Of a stretch of 64,000 nt of DNA, positions 1 through 8,895 are shown one piece after another (the stretch's first letter is position 1; each line of letters starts with the position of its first letter). This DNA comes from an uncultured Rhodospirillaceae bacterium. GTDB taxonomy: Bacteria; Pseudomonadota; Alphaproteobacteria; Reyranellales; Reyranellaceae. The notes below the pieces were generated by a model. That model worked only from the letters and a program-made list of their open reading frames with translations. It did not search any database and was not told where the DNA came from. The stretch is from NCBI GenBank assembly GCA_945952105.1, contig CAMFGZ010000015.1, positions 62,001 to 126,000 on the forward strand, written 5' to 3'. The position numbers and the translations under genes were made by a program.

Positions 1-443
1 AGCTCTTCGTCGCCGGTCATTCGGCGGGGGCGTACATCGCGATCATGATGATCGCCAACACGCCCTATCTCGCAGCCGCCGGCGTCGACCGCATGAAGCT
101 GCCGGGCGGCATCGGCATCGCAGGTCCTTACGATTTCCTGCCCCTCACTTCGCAGCGGCTGATCGAAATATTCGGAGGCCCCGACCGTCGCGAGACACAA
201 CCCATTGCCTATGCGCGCGCACCGTTGCCCCCGGTTCTCCTGCTGCACGGCACGACGGATACGACGGTGAAGCCGTTCAACAGCGAACGGCTGGCTGAGG
301 CCTGGCGCGGGGCCGGCGGCGAGGCCGAACTCAAGCTGTATCCCGACGTCGATCACATCGACATCGTCGGCGCCTTTTCGAGCCTCCTGCGAAAGCGCGC
401 CCCCACGCTCGACGATACGATTTCCTTCATCGATCGTTCCTGA
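1..443 (+). CDS. Alpha/beta hydrolase (5' end outside window)
   Basis: Only the C-terminal part is present; the reading frame is open from base 3 to the window edge, so the start lies upstream. The first codons give a nucleophile elbow GHSAG (Ser codon at 21-23). A conserved LLLHGTTD segment carrying the likely acid Asp follows near 240-260, and DHIDIVG with the likely catalytic His near 352-370. That is the Ser-Asp-His order of an esterase/lipase-type alpha/beta hydrolase fold. The family covers carboxylesterases and formamidases, so the substrate cannot be named. Stop is TGA at 441-443; no terminator is evident before the next gene. Confidence 0.85.
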   Translation, partial: LFVAGHSAGAYIAIMMIANTPYLAAAGVDRMKLPGGIGIAGPYDFLPLTSQRLIEIFGGPDRRETQPIAYARAPLPPVLLLHGTTDTTVKPFNSERLAEAWRGAGGEAELKLYPDVDHIDIVGAFSSLLRKRAPTLDDTISFIDRS

Positions 444-520
444 TCCGCACTGCGGATGGGTTATTCACCCTGCGATCCGTGCACTGGCCCCCGGCGGCCG
501 GGTTCGCTAATGCTGGGTAA

Positions 521-1908
<1,388 letters not shown>

Positions 1909-1941
1909 GCCTCTATTCCGGCCTCTGCCAGTCTCTCGTGT

Positions 1942-2691
1942 TCACACCAGGTTGATGCGGCAGCCGCAGACCTCGACCTGAGCCGGCCCCATCTTGCGAC
2001 CGCGCCTTTCGGCCGCCGCCAGCACACGCTCGCGATCCACGACGTTCACGTCATAGGCCGACACACCTGGCCCGCGCCCGTCGACGATCGGCACGAAGCG
2101 GATTTGCGAACCGTCTAGCCAGATGATGTTGTCGACGGCCGGGCGGTTCAGGATCCGCGACCAGGAGGCGGCCGCGCCGTCGGGATCGTCATGCTGGATC
2201 TCGACGCCGGCGAGGCCGTTCGTGACGTCCGAGCGCGCATGCTTCAGCCAGTCCTTCTCGGCCGGCGGCCACCACAGAGCGGGATCGGTACCCTTGGGCG
2301 CAAAGGTCGTGTCGAGCGACAGCAGCACGCCGTTCGTGTCCGAGGGATGGAAGTGCGTGTACTGGTACTCGGGCAGGTCCTTCTCCGCCACGGCGCGAAC
2401 GCCCAGCGCCGTGACACGCTGGCGCTCCGCCGCGGCATCGGGGACCTGCAGGATCACCATGTAGCCGCCATCGCCGTGACGGCGCTCGATGTAGCGGCCA
2501 GCGGACGTGCCTTCCTTGAAGGGCGACACGATCTCGAGAAAGTCATGGCCGGTCGGGCAGACCACGTTTGCCAGCCCCCACTTGGCGACGCCGGGATCGC
2601 GATAGGCGACCTCGATGCCCAGGATGTCGCACAGCTCCTCGGCGGAGCTTTCCAGGTCTTTGCAGACGAAGACGCATTGCCTCAGTCTCAT
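1942..2691 (-). CDS. VOC / glyoxalase-like domain protein
   Basis: A 249-residue protein with two VOC-like halves. The N-terminal part (CVFVCKDLESSAEELCDILGIE) has the usual beta-alpha start of the glyoxalase/bleomycin-resistance fold, and the second half restarts near residue 155 (AGVEIQHDDPDGAAASWSRIL). VOC proteins are metal-dependent isomerases, dioxygenases or binding proteins, and nothing here fixes the reaction. The start at 2691 follows a ggagcgaagcg site. The orphan LivM-like gene diverges from it with only 43 bp between the starts, so both promoters must lie within or very near that gap. Confidence 0.78.
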   Translation of the reverse strand: MRLRQCVFVCKDLESSAEELCDILGIEVAYRDPGVAKWGLANVVCPTGHDFLEIVSPFKEGTSAGRYIERRHGDGGYMVILQVPDAAAERQRVTALGVRAVAEKDLPEYQYTHFHPSDTNGVLLSLDTTFAPKGTDPALWWPPAEKDWLKHARSDVTNGLAGVEIQHDDPDGAAASWSRILNRPAVDNIIWLDGSQIRFVPIVDGRGPGVSAYDVNVVDRERVLAAAERRGRKMGPAQVEVCGCRINLV

Positions 2692-2734
2692 CGCTTCGCT
2701 CCCATTCCGTTGTTGCAGGGGTTATCGTAGCGCC

Positions 2735-3673
2735 ATGCGGACCGTATGGACCATGGGCTTCGTGGCGACGGCCGCCCTCTCATTCTGCTTCCCGGACTTC
2801 ATCGTCTTCCGCTTCACGCAAGCAGTGATCTGGTCCATTGCGCTCCTGGGTCTGGTGATCCTCTGCGGCGTCAGTGGCCAGTTCTCCTTCGCGCAGGCGG
2901 CACTGTTCGGTATTGGCGGCTATGCCGCCGCCATCGTGGCGACCCATACGCCGCTCCCGCCCTATGCGGGTCTCGCGCTGGCGCCCGTCCTCGGCTTCGC
3001 CGCCGGCTATGGACTCGGCCGGGTAGCTGGCCAGCACAGTCTCTGGACGCAGGCGCTGGTCACTTATGCGTTCGCCATCGCCTTTCCGCAGCTCCTGCGC
3101 TGGCGGCCCGTCGAACGATGGACCGGCGGTGTCCAGGGTCTCTATCTCGATTTACCGGCCCCGCCCGCGGATCTGCTCAGCAACGATCGCTGGGCCTTCC
3201 TGATGTCGCTGGCGATCCTGGCTGGCGGGACGTGGCTGGCGCACAACCTGATCCGGGGCCGGGCCGGCCGCGCTTTCCAGGCCGCGCGCGACAACGACGT
3301 CGCAGCCGAGGCGCAAGGCATTCGTGTTCCGCAGGCGCGCGCGCTGGCCTCAGCGATCGCAGGTGCCTACGTCGCCATGGCGGGGTGTCTGTCGGCCTGG
3401 CAGTTCGGGTTCGTCGGACCAGGCAGCTACACTTTCGCGCTGTCGGTCCAGATGCTGTTCGGGGTGGTGATCGGCGGCATGCAGTCACTGGCCGGCGCCA
3501 TCCTGGGCGGGCTCTTCCTGCAATTCTTTCCCGACGTCACGGCGGGACTGGGCAAGGGCTTCTCGGCCCTGCTCTACGGCGTGCTGCTGATCGCCGCCAT
3601 GGTCGCGATGCCGAGCGGCGTGGCGGGCGCGATGGCCCGCCTCGCCGCCTGGCTGAAGCTCAGAGGCCCTTGA
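2735..3673 (+). CDS. Branched-chain amino acid-type ABC transporter permease (LivM-like)
   Basis: A 312-residue inner-membrane permease of the LivM/HisM branched-chain amino acid family. About eight to ten hydrophobic segments are visible, with the family loop GLYLDLPAPP and the EAA-like region RGRAGRAFQAARDNDVAAEAQGI (about residues 185-205) that contacts the ATPase. Start chosen at ATG 2735 because the hydrophobic domain begins just after it; 2750 is also possible, and the frame is open further upstream. No LivH, LivG, LivF or binding-protein gene is nearby, so it is an orphan subunit that must pair with distant partners. It overlaps the convergent enoyl-CoA hydratase by 14 bp. Confidence 0.85.
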   Translation: MRTVWTMGFVATAALSFCFPDFIVFRFTQAVIWSIALLGLVILCGVSGQFSFAQAALFGIGGYAAAIVATHTPLPPYAGLALAPVLGFAAGYGLGRVAGQHSLWTQALVTYAFAIAFPQLLRWRPVERWTGGVQGLYLDLPAPPADLLSNDRWAFLMSLAILAGGTWLAHNLIRGRAGRAFQAARDNDVAAEAQGIRVPQARALASAIAGAYVAMAGCLSAWQFGFVGPGSYTFALSVQMLFGVVIGGMQSLAGAILGGLFLQFFPDVTAGLGKGFSALLYGVLLIAAMVAMPSGVAGAMARLAAWLKLRGP

Positions 3674-4451
3674 AGTTCGGGGCGCGCTTCTCGACGAAGG
3701 CGCGGGCCGCTTCCTTGTGATCCTCGGTCTCGCCGGTTCGGATCATGCGCGCGGCCTCGCTGTCGAGCGCCTCCGAGAGAGTACCCTCTTCCGCGACCTT
3801 CATGTTCTTCTTCACGTGCCACCAGGCGACGCGCGGTCCGGCGGCCAGCTTCCTGGCGAAGGCCATCGTCTCGGCATCGAGGTTGGCGTCGTCGACCACG
3901 CGGTTGGCGAGACCGAGCTTCTCGATCTGCTCTGCGTTCAGGATCTCGGCGGTGAAGTAGAGCTCACGCGCCTTGGCCGTGCCCACCAGCTTGTGCAGGA
4001 AATAGTGCGAGCCGAAGTCGCCCGAGAAGCCGACCTTGGCGAAGGCGGTCGTCATGCGCGCGCTCTTGCCGGCGAAGCGCATGTCGGCGGCGAGAGCCAG
4101 CGACAGGCCGGCGCCGGCCGCGACGCCGTTCACCATGGCGATGGTGGGCTTGCCCATTTCGTGCAGCAGTTCGGAGACCTTCATGCGCTCGCGGATGTCG
4201 TGGACCTTGTCCTCGTAGGTCTTGTCCTGGTCGCGGCCCGCGGCCATCGACTTCACGTCGCCGCCGGCGCAAAAGGCTTTATCGCCCGCGCCGCGCACCA
4301 CGACGCAGCCGATGGCGCGGCTGCCCGCCGCTTCCTCGAGCGCATCGGAAAGCGCCCCCATCATGTCGCGGCTCAGCGCGTTCATGGCGTCGGGACGGTT
4401 CAGGACGATTTTCATGACGCCGTCTTCGACGGTCTTGATCAGGTGCGACAT
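3660..4451 (-). CDS. Enoyl-CoA hydratase/isomerase family protein (crotonase 1)
   Basis: A 263-residue crotonase. The oxyanion-hole segments are FCAGGDVKS (60-68) and NGVAAGAGLSLALAADMRFA. At the position of the first catalytic acid it has SGDFG, with Asp instead of the classical Glu, as in PaaG-type isomerases. It may therefore act as an enoyl-CoA isomerase or hydratase in acyl-CoA breakdown; the substrate is unknown. The start at 4451 is fixed by an excellent GGAGGAAG site 5 bp upstream and by the typical N-terminus; the open frame continues much further upstream but lacks crotonase features. It diverges from a second crotonase at 4570. Confidence 0.9.
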   Translation of the reverse strand: MSHLIKTVEDGVMKIVLNRPDAMNALSRDMMGALSDALEEAAGSRAIGCVVVRGAGDKAFCAGGDVKSMAAGRDQDKTYEDKVHDIRERMKVSELLHEMGKPTIAMVNGVAAGAGLSLALAADMRFAGKSARMTTAFAKVGFSGDFGSHYFLHKLVGTAKARELYFTAEILNAEQIEKLGLANRVVDDANLDAETMAFARKLAAGPRVAWWHVKKNMKVAEEGTLSEALDSEAARMIRTGETEDHKEAARAFVEKRAPNFKGL

Positions 4452-4569
4452 CGGGCTTCCTCCGGGATTGCGATTGGCGGGCGTTGCGGCGAATGTTTCC
4501 CAAACCAATGAGTCGCGCAACGACATTCCGTCTTGCTGGGCGGAACCGTGCCGGGAGGCAATCGAAGCC

Positions 4570-5424
4570 ATGAAATACGAGACTTTGCTGACCGAACTCG
4601 CCGGCGGCGTGATGACGGTGACGCTCAACCGGCCCGACAAGCTCAACGCCTTCTCCACGACCATGAGCAGGGAACTCATCGACTTCTTCCAGCGCGTGAA
4701 TGCGATGGATGAGGTCCGCGCCATCGTCGTCACAGGGGCCGGACGCGCCTTCTGCGCCGGCGCCGACATTTCCGGCGGTGCGGCCGCCTTCCAGGTCTGG
4801 AACGACGGGAGCAAACCGCAGAAGCGCGAGGCCAGCGATTCGATCACGCTGGCGATCTTCAATTGCCTGAAGCCCATCGTGGCGGCGATCAACGGCGCGG
4901 CGGTCGGCGTCGGCATCACCATGTGCCTGCCGATGGACATCCGCATGATGTCGAGCAGTGCCCGCATCGGCTTCGTCTTCAACAAGCGCGGCATGGCGAT
5001 GGAGGCCGGGAGCTGCTGGTTCCTGCCGCGCCTCGTCGGCATGCAGCGGGCGCAGGAGTGGGTGATGACTGCCGAACTTTTCGGCGCGGAAGAGGCGCTG
5101 AAAGGCGGTCTCGTCCGTTCGGTTCATGCGCCGGAGGAGCTGCTGCCCGCGGCTCAGGCGCTGGCCGCCAAGTTCGCCGCCTCGACCTCCTCCGCCGTCG
5201 CCGCCGCGGTGAATCGCCGGCTGATGTGGAGCATGTGGGGCGCGCAGGATCCGCTGGACGCCGTGACGCTCGACCTGCAATGCGTCGGCCATCTTGCGGC
5301 CGGCGCCGATGCGCAGGAAGGCATCAAGTCGTTCTTCGAGAAGCGCGCCCCCGACTTTCCCTTGAAACCCTCGAAGGACATGCCGCCCTTCGGTCCGTGG
5401 ACCCGACCGAAAGGTTCTGCTTGA
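4570..5424 (+). CDS. Enoyl-CoA hydratase family protein (crotonase 2)
   Basis: A 284-residue crotonase with LNRPDKLNAF near the N-terminus, oxyanion-hole CAGADISGG and AAVGVGITM, and an active-site region RGMAMEAGSCWFLPRLVG with Glu in place. The C-terminus (FFEKRAPDFPLKPSKDMPPF) extends past the usual FxEKRxPxF ending. It closely resembles the crotonase at 57254-58117, which shares the AGADxSGG, MEA and WFLPRLVG blocks, so the two are probably paralogs. The start at 4570 follows GGGAGGCAA. A quinone oxidoreductase gene follows 70 bp downstream on the same strand and may be co-expressed. Confidence 0.9.
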   Translation: MKYETLLTELAGGVMTVTLNRPDKLNAFSTTMSRELIDFFQRVNAMDEVRAIVVTGAGRAFCAGADISGGAAAFQVWNDGSKPQKREASDSITLAIFNCLKPIVAAINGAAVGVGITMCLPMDIRMMSSSARIGFVFNKRGMAMEAGSCWFLPRLVGMQRAQEWVMTAELFGAEEALKGGLVRSVHAPEELLPAAQALAAKFAASTSSAVAAAVNRRLMWSMWGAQDPLDAVTLDLQCVGHLAAGADAQEGIKSFFEKRAPDFPLKPSKDMPPFGPWTRPKGSA

Positions 5425-5494
5425 TGAACGGTACGTTTCGCCGATCCCGTTCGGCGTGAAGCCTCAACCTCTTGAGCTGCGTTGAAGGAGAAAC

Positions 5495-6502
5495 ATGCGC
5501 GCGATGATCTGCCGCCAGTGGGGCGGCCCTGAAGACCTGCGGCTCGAAGACGTCGAACCGCCCTCTCTCAAGCCCGGCCAGGTCCGCATCCGCATCAAGG
5601 CGGCGGGTGTCAGTTTCGCAACGACCCTGATCATCGCAGGCAAGTACCAGCGTCGCCCGCCTTTCCCCTTCGCGCCCGGTACCGAAGCGTCGGGCATCGT
5701 CACCGAGGTCGATCCGGCCTGCACGCGGGTCAAGGTCGGCGACGAAGTGGTGGCCGTGCTCGACTGGGGCGGGCTCGCTGAGGAAGTCGTGGCGCATGAG
5801 GTCAACGTCTTCCCCAAGCCGCGCAACGTGGGTTTCGTCGAAGCCATCCAGCTCGCAATCTCCTATCCGACCTCGGCCGGTGCGCTGACCTGGCCCGAGG
5901 CGCTGGACGTGCAGCCAGGCCAGACGCTGCTGGTGCACGCCGCGGCGGGCGGAGTCGGCATGGCCGCCGTCGAGATCGGCAAGGTCCTGGGCGCGACGGT
6001 GATCGCCACCGCGGGCGGCTCACGCAAGACCGAGTTCGCGAAGGCCCACGGCGCCGATCACGTGATCGACTACAACGCGACGGACTTCCGGGACGAGGTT
6101 CTGAAGATCACCGGCGGCCGCGGCGTCGATCGCGTCTACGATCCCGTCGGCGGAGACGTATTCACGCAGTCGCTGCGCTGCATGGCCGTGGGCGGACGGA
6201 TCTGCCCGATCGGATTCGCCAGCGGCACGATCCCGCAGATTCCGGCCAACATCCTGCTGGTGAAAACGCTGGCCGTTATGGGTTTCAACTACGGCTACTA
6301 TGTCGGCTGGAGCCCGCACGACGCACGCTTCGAGGAGGCGCATCGCACCTTCGCCCTGGCGGAACGGATCCGCGGCTGGTGCGAACAGGGCCTCTGCCGG
6401 CCCCATGTCGACCGCACCTTCGCCCTGCCCGAGGCGCCGCAGGCGATGCGCGCGCTCCTGGAGCGAAGCGTCACCGGCCGCGTCGCGATCGTGATGGGCT
6501 GA
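5495..6502 (+). CDS. NADPH:quinone oxidoreductase family (zinc-free MDR)
   Basis: A 335-residue medium-chain dehydrogenase/reductase. It has the GroES-like start MRAMICRQWGGPEDLRLEDV, no structural-zinc cysteine cluster, and a Rossmann nucleotide-binding segment HAAAGGVGMAAVEIGKVLGA around residues 148-168, followed by YDPVGGDVF. This is the quinone oxidoreductase (QOR) subgroup, which reduces quinones or enones with NADPH. ATG 5495 has a clear AAGGAGAAAC site. The order crotonase-oxidoreductase suggests a role in acyl-CoA or enone metabolism, which is inference. Confidence 0.88.
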   Translation: MRAMICRQWGGPEDLRLEDVEPPSLKPGQVRIRIKAAGVSFATTLIIAGKYQRRPPFPFAPGTEASGIVTEVDPACTRVKVGDEVVAVLDWGGLAEEVVAHEVNVFPKPRNVGFVEAIQLAISYPTSAGALTWPEALDVQPGQTLLVHAAAGGVGMAAVEIGKVLGATVIATAGGSRKTEFAKAHGADHVIDYNATDFRDEVLKITGGRGVDRVYDPVGGDVFTQSLRCMAVGGRICPIGFASGTIPQIPANILLVKTLAVMGFNYGYYVGWSPHDARFEEAHRTFALAERIRGWCEQGLCRPHVDRTFALPEAPQAMRALLERSVTGRVAIVMG

Positions 6503-6506
6503 CGGG

Positions 6507-6872
6507 CTACTTCTTCGTCAGCTTGCCCTCGAACACGCAGTAGCCGTCGAGCTTGATCCGCGAATCGCCTTCCTTGATCTGGCCGATGACATCCATCATG
6601 CCGCCGCCGCCGACCATCGCGGCGGTCTTGATTGACCCGTTCCTGCCGAGAGTGGTCTCGAAGGTGCGCTCCGGGCGGCCCTCCTGTTGGAACTTGCCCT
6701 TCACCGCATCGCCATCCACCGTGACGTCGATCACCATCTTGTAGGTGGGGCATTTGCCACTGCCGGGGACGTTCGTGCCGTATCCGGTCCAGGTGTAGAC
6801 GACAGGCTGTGCGTGAGCCGTGCCAGCGGCAAGCATGAGGGCGACTGTCGCTGCCGCAAGGGTCCTGGTCAT
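6507..6872 (-). CDS. Small secreted protein of unknown function
   Basis: A 121-residue protein with a clear signal peptide (MTRTLAAATVALMLAAGTAHA, cleavage after AHA near residue 21). The mature part is about 100 residues with beta-rich character (VVYTWTGYGTNVPGSGKCPTY), a GGGGMM turn and two cysteines (in GKCPTY and DGYCVF) that could form a disulfide in the periplasm. I recognise no family. Start 6872 follows a ggagcc site. It converges on the oxidoreductase gene with 4 bp between the stops. Confidence 0.72.
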   Translation of the reverse strand: MTRTLAAATVALMLAAGTAHAQPVVYTWTGYGTNVPGSGKCPTYKMVIDVTVDGDAVKGKFQQEGRPERTFETTLGRNGSIKTAAMVGGGGMMDVIGQIKEGDSRIKLDGYCVFEGKLTKK

Positions 6873-6951
6873 CGATCGGGCTCCGGTTGGGGGCGTTTCA
6901 CTGAGGCGAACTTTACGAGGTTTGACGGTGAAATGATCGTCGCGACGGCTT

Positions 6952-7782
6952 TCACCGCCCCGTGAACTTCGGTTCCCGTTTTTCGAGGAAGGCCTTGATG
7001 CCCTCCTTCATGTCGTCCGTCTGCATCAGCGGCAGGAGCTGCAGGAAGACATGGTGGACATGCTCGTTGAAAGGCTCATTCCATGCCATGCGCATCATCC
7101 TCTTTGCGGCCTGGATGGCGAGCGGCGCGTTGGCGGCGATCTCCAGCGCCAGCTCCCGCGCCGCGCCCATGACGTCGCCGTCCGCGACGACCCTGTTGAC
7201 CAGTCCGATCTCCAGCGACTGGGCCGCGTTCAGCGTCCGGCCCGTGAAGATCAGTTCGGCCGCCTTGGCCCAGCCCAGCATGCGCGGCAGGTACCAGGTA
7301 CCGCCCGATTCCGGTAGCACGCCGCGCTTGGCATAGGAGGCGGCGAGCTTGGCCGACTGAGCCATCACGCGGATGTCGGCGCCCAGCGCCAGGTCGAGCC
7401 CGTAGCCGGCGGCGGAGCCGTTGAGGGCGCAGATCACCGGCTTGTCCATCGAATGCAGGACCGGGGGCGGCGTGTTGCGCAGGTCGATGTTGGTCGGCGT
7501 GGCACCCGAGCCGACGCTCAGATTGTCGGTGCCCTTGTCCTGCGCCTCGAGGTTCAGGCCGGCGCAGAAGGCGCGGCCCGTCCCGGTCAGGATCACGACG
7601 CGGACGGTGCGATCCTCGTTCGCCTTCACCAGCGCTTCTGTCAGCTGCCTGAGCATCGGGCCCGAAATCGTGTTCATGCGCTGCGGCGCGTTCAGCGTGA
7701 TGGTCGCAACCGCGCCGTCGACGGCATAGAGCAGTTCTTCCGGCATTACCGAAGCTGTGGGCTGGGCCGCAAACTGGCTCAT
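6952..7782 (-). CDS. Enoyl-CoA hydratase family protein (crotonase 3)
   Basis: A 276-residue crotonase with LNAPQRMNTISG, oxyanion-hole FCAGLNLEAQ and NGSAAGYGLDLALGADIRV, and the active-site block RGVLPESGGTWYLPRMLGW carrying the catalytic Glu in PESGG. The C-terminal FLEKREPKFTGR ending is complete. Probable role: hydration of an enoyl-CoA during fatty or aromatic acid breakdown. Start 7782 is supported by an AGGGAGGAAAC site directly upstream. It diverges from the threonine aldolase gene, with 54 bp between the starts. Confidence 0.9.
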   Translation of the reverse strand: MSQFAAQPTASVMPEELLYAVDGAVATITLNAPQRMNTISGPMLRQLTEALVKANEDRTVRVVILTGTGRAFCAGLNLEAQDKGTDNLSVGSGATPTNIDLRNTPPPVLHSMDKPVICALNGSAAGYGLDLALGADIRVMAQSAKLAASYAKRGVLPESGGTWYLPRMLGWAKAAELIFTGRTLNAAQSLEIGLVNRVVADGDVMGAARELALEIAANAPLAIQAAKRMMRMAWNEPFNEHVHHVFLQLLPLMQTDDMKEGIKAFLEKREPKFTGR

Positions 7783-7836
7783 GTTTCCTCCCTCTGGCGA
7801 TTGCCGCTATGGTGACGCAGGAGATCAAAACACGCC

Positions 7837-8880
7837 ATGCAAAACCGTTTCATCGACCTCTACAGCGACACCAAGACCAAGCCCTCGCCCGGTATGCGGA
7901 AGGCCATGGCCGACGCCGAAGTGGGCGACGAGCAGAAGATGGAAGACCCGACGGTCAACCGCCTGCGCGACCGCGTGTGCGAACTTCTCGGCAAGGAAGA
8001 CGCGGTGTTCCTGCCGAGCGGCACCATGGGCAACCAGATCGCCATCCGCGTCCATTGCCGGCTGGGCGACGAGGTGATCGCCGATCGCACCGCCCATATC
8101 ATCAACGCCGAGTCGGGAGGCACCGCCGCCAATGCCGGCGTCATGATCCGCATGCTCGACGGGCCTTACGGCGTCTTCACCGGCGAGCAGGTCAAGGAAG
8201 CCATCCGCGACCCCAACAGTCGCAACGCGCCGCGCTCGCGGCTCGTGTCCATCGAGAACACGTCGAACGGCGGCTGCGGTACGGTGTGGCCGCTTGCCAC
8301 CATGCAGGGCGTGAGCAAGGTGGCGCGCGACGCCGGCCTCGGCCTGCACATGGACGGCGCGCGCCTCTGCAACGCGGTGGTGAAGTCCGGCACCAAGGCC
8401 AGCGACTATGCCGCCTGCGTCGACTCGCTGTGGCTCGACTACACCAAGGGCCTGGGTGCGCCGGTCGGCGCCAGCCTGGCGGGATCGAAGGAGTTCATCC
8501 ACGAGGCCTGGCGCCAGAAGCAGATGCTGGGCGGCTCGATGCGCCAGTCCGGCGTGATTGCCGCCGCCGCCCTCTACGCCCTCGAACACAACTGGGACCG
8601 CCTCGCCGAGGACCACGACAATGCCCGTCATCTCTCCGAGGGCATCGCCAATATCAAGGGGCTCAAGATCGACGTGCCGCGCATGGAGACCAACCTTGTC
8701 TTCTTCGAGGTGACGAAGCCCGGCTGGACGCCGGCGCGACTGGTCGACGCCTGCAAAGAGCGCGGCGTAGGCATGGGCACCGCCGCCGGCAACCGCATCC
8801 GCGCGGTCACGCACCTCGACGTCAACAAGGGCGACATCGACAGCGCGCTGAAGGTGATCAGCGACGCGCTGGCGGCCTAG
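7837..8880 (+). CDS. ltaE: Low-specificity threonine aldolase (PLP-dependent)
   Basis: A 347-residue fold-type I PLP enzyme. Visible marks are FIDLYSDTKTKPS at the N-terminus, SGTMGNQ (61-67), HMDGAR (171-176, with the PLP-ring Asp), and LDYTKGLGAP with the Schiff-base Lys at 204. Family enzymes split threonine or allo-threonine into glycine and acetaldehyde, and related beta-hydroxy amino acids likewise; length and motifs fit. ATG 7837 has AGGAGA upstream. The family may also act on D-substrates, so stereospecificity is open. The large secreted protein converges on it 15 bp downstream. Confidence 0.88.
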   Translation: MQNRFIDLYSDTKTKPSPGMRKAMADAEVGDEQKMEDPTVNRLRDRVCELLGKEDAVFLPSGTMGNQIAIRVHCRLGDEVIADRTAHIINAESGGTAANAGVMIRMLDGPYGVFTGEQVKEAIRDPNSRNAPRSRLVSIENTSNGGCGTVWPLATMQGVSKVARDAGLGLHMDGARLCNAVVKSGTKASDYAACVDSLWLDYTKGLGAPVGASLAGSKEFIHEAWRQKQMLGGSMRQSGVIAAAALYALEHNWDRLAEDHDNARHLSEGIANIKGLKIDVPRMETNLVFFEVTKPGWTPARLVDACKERGVGMGTAAGNRIRAVTHLDVNKGDIDSALKVISDALAA

Positions 8881-8895
8881 GAAACTCTCGCAGGG

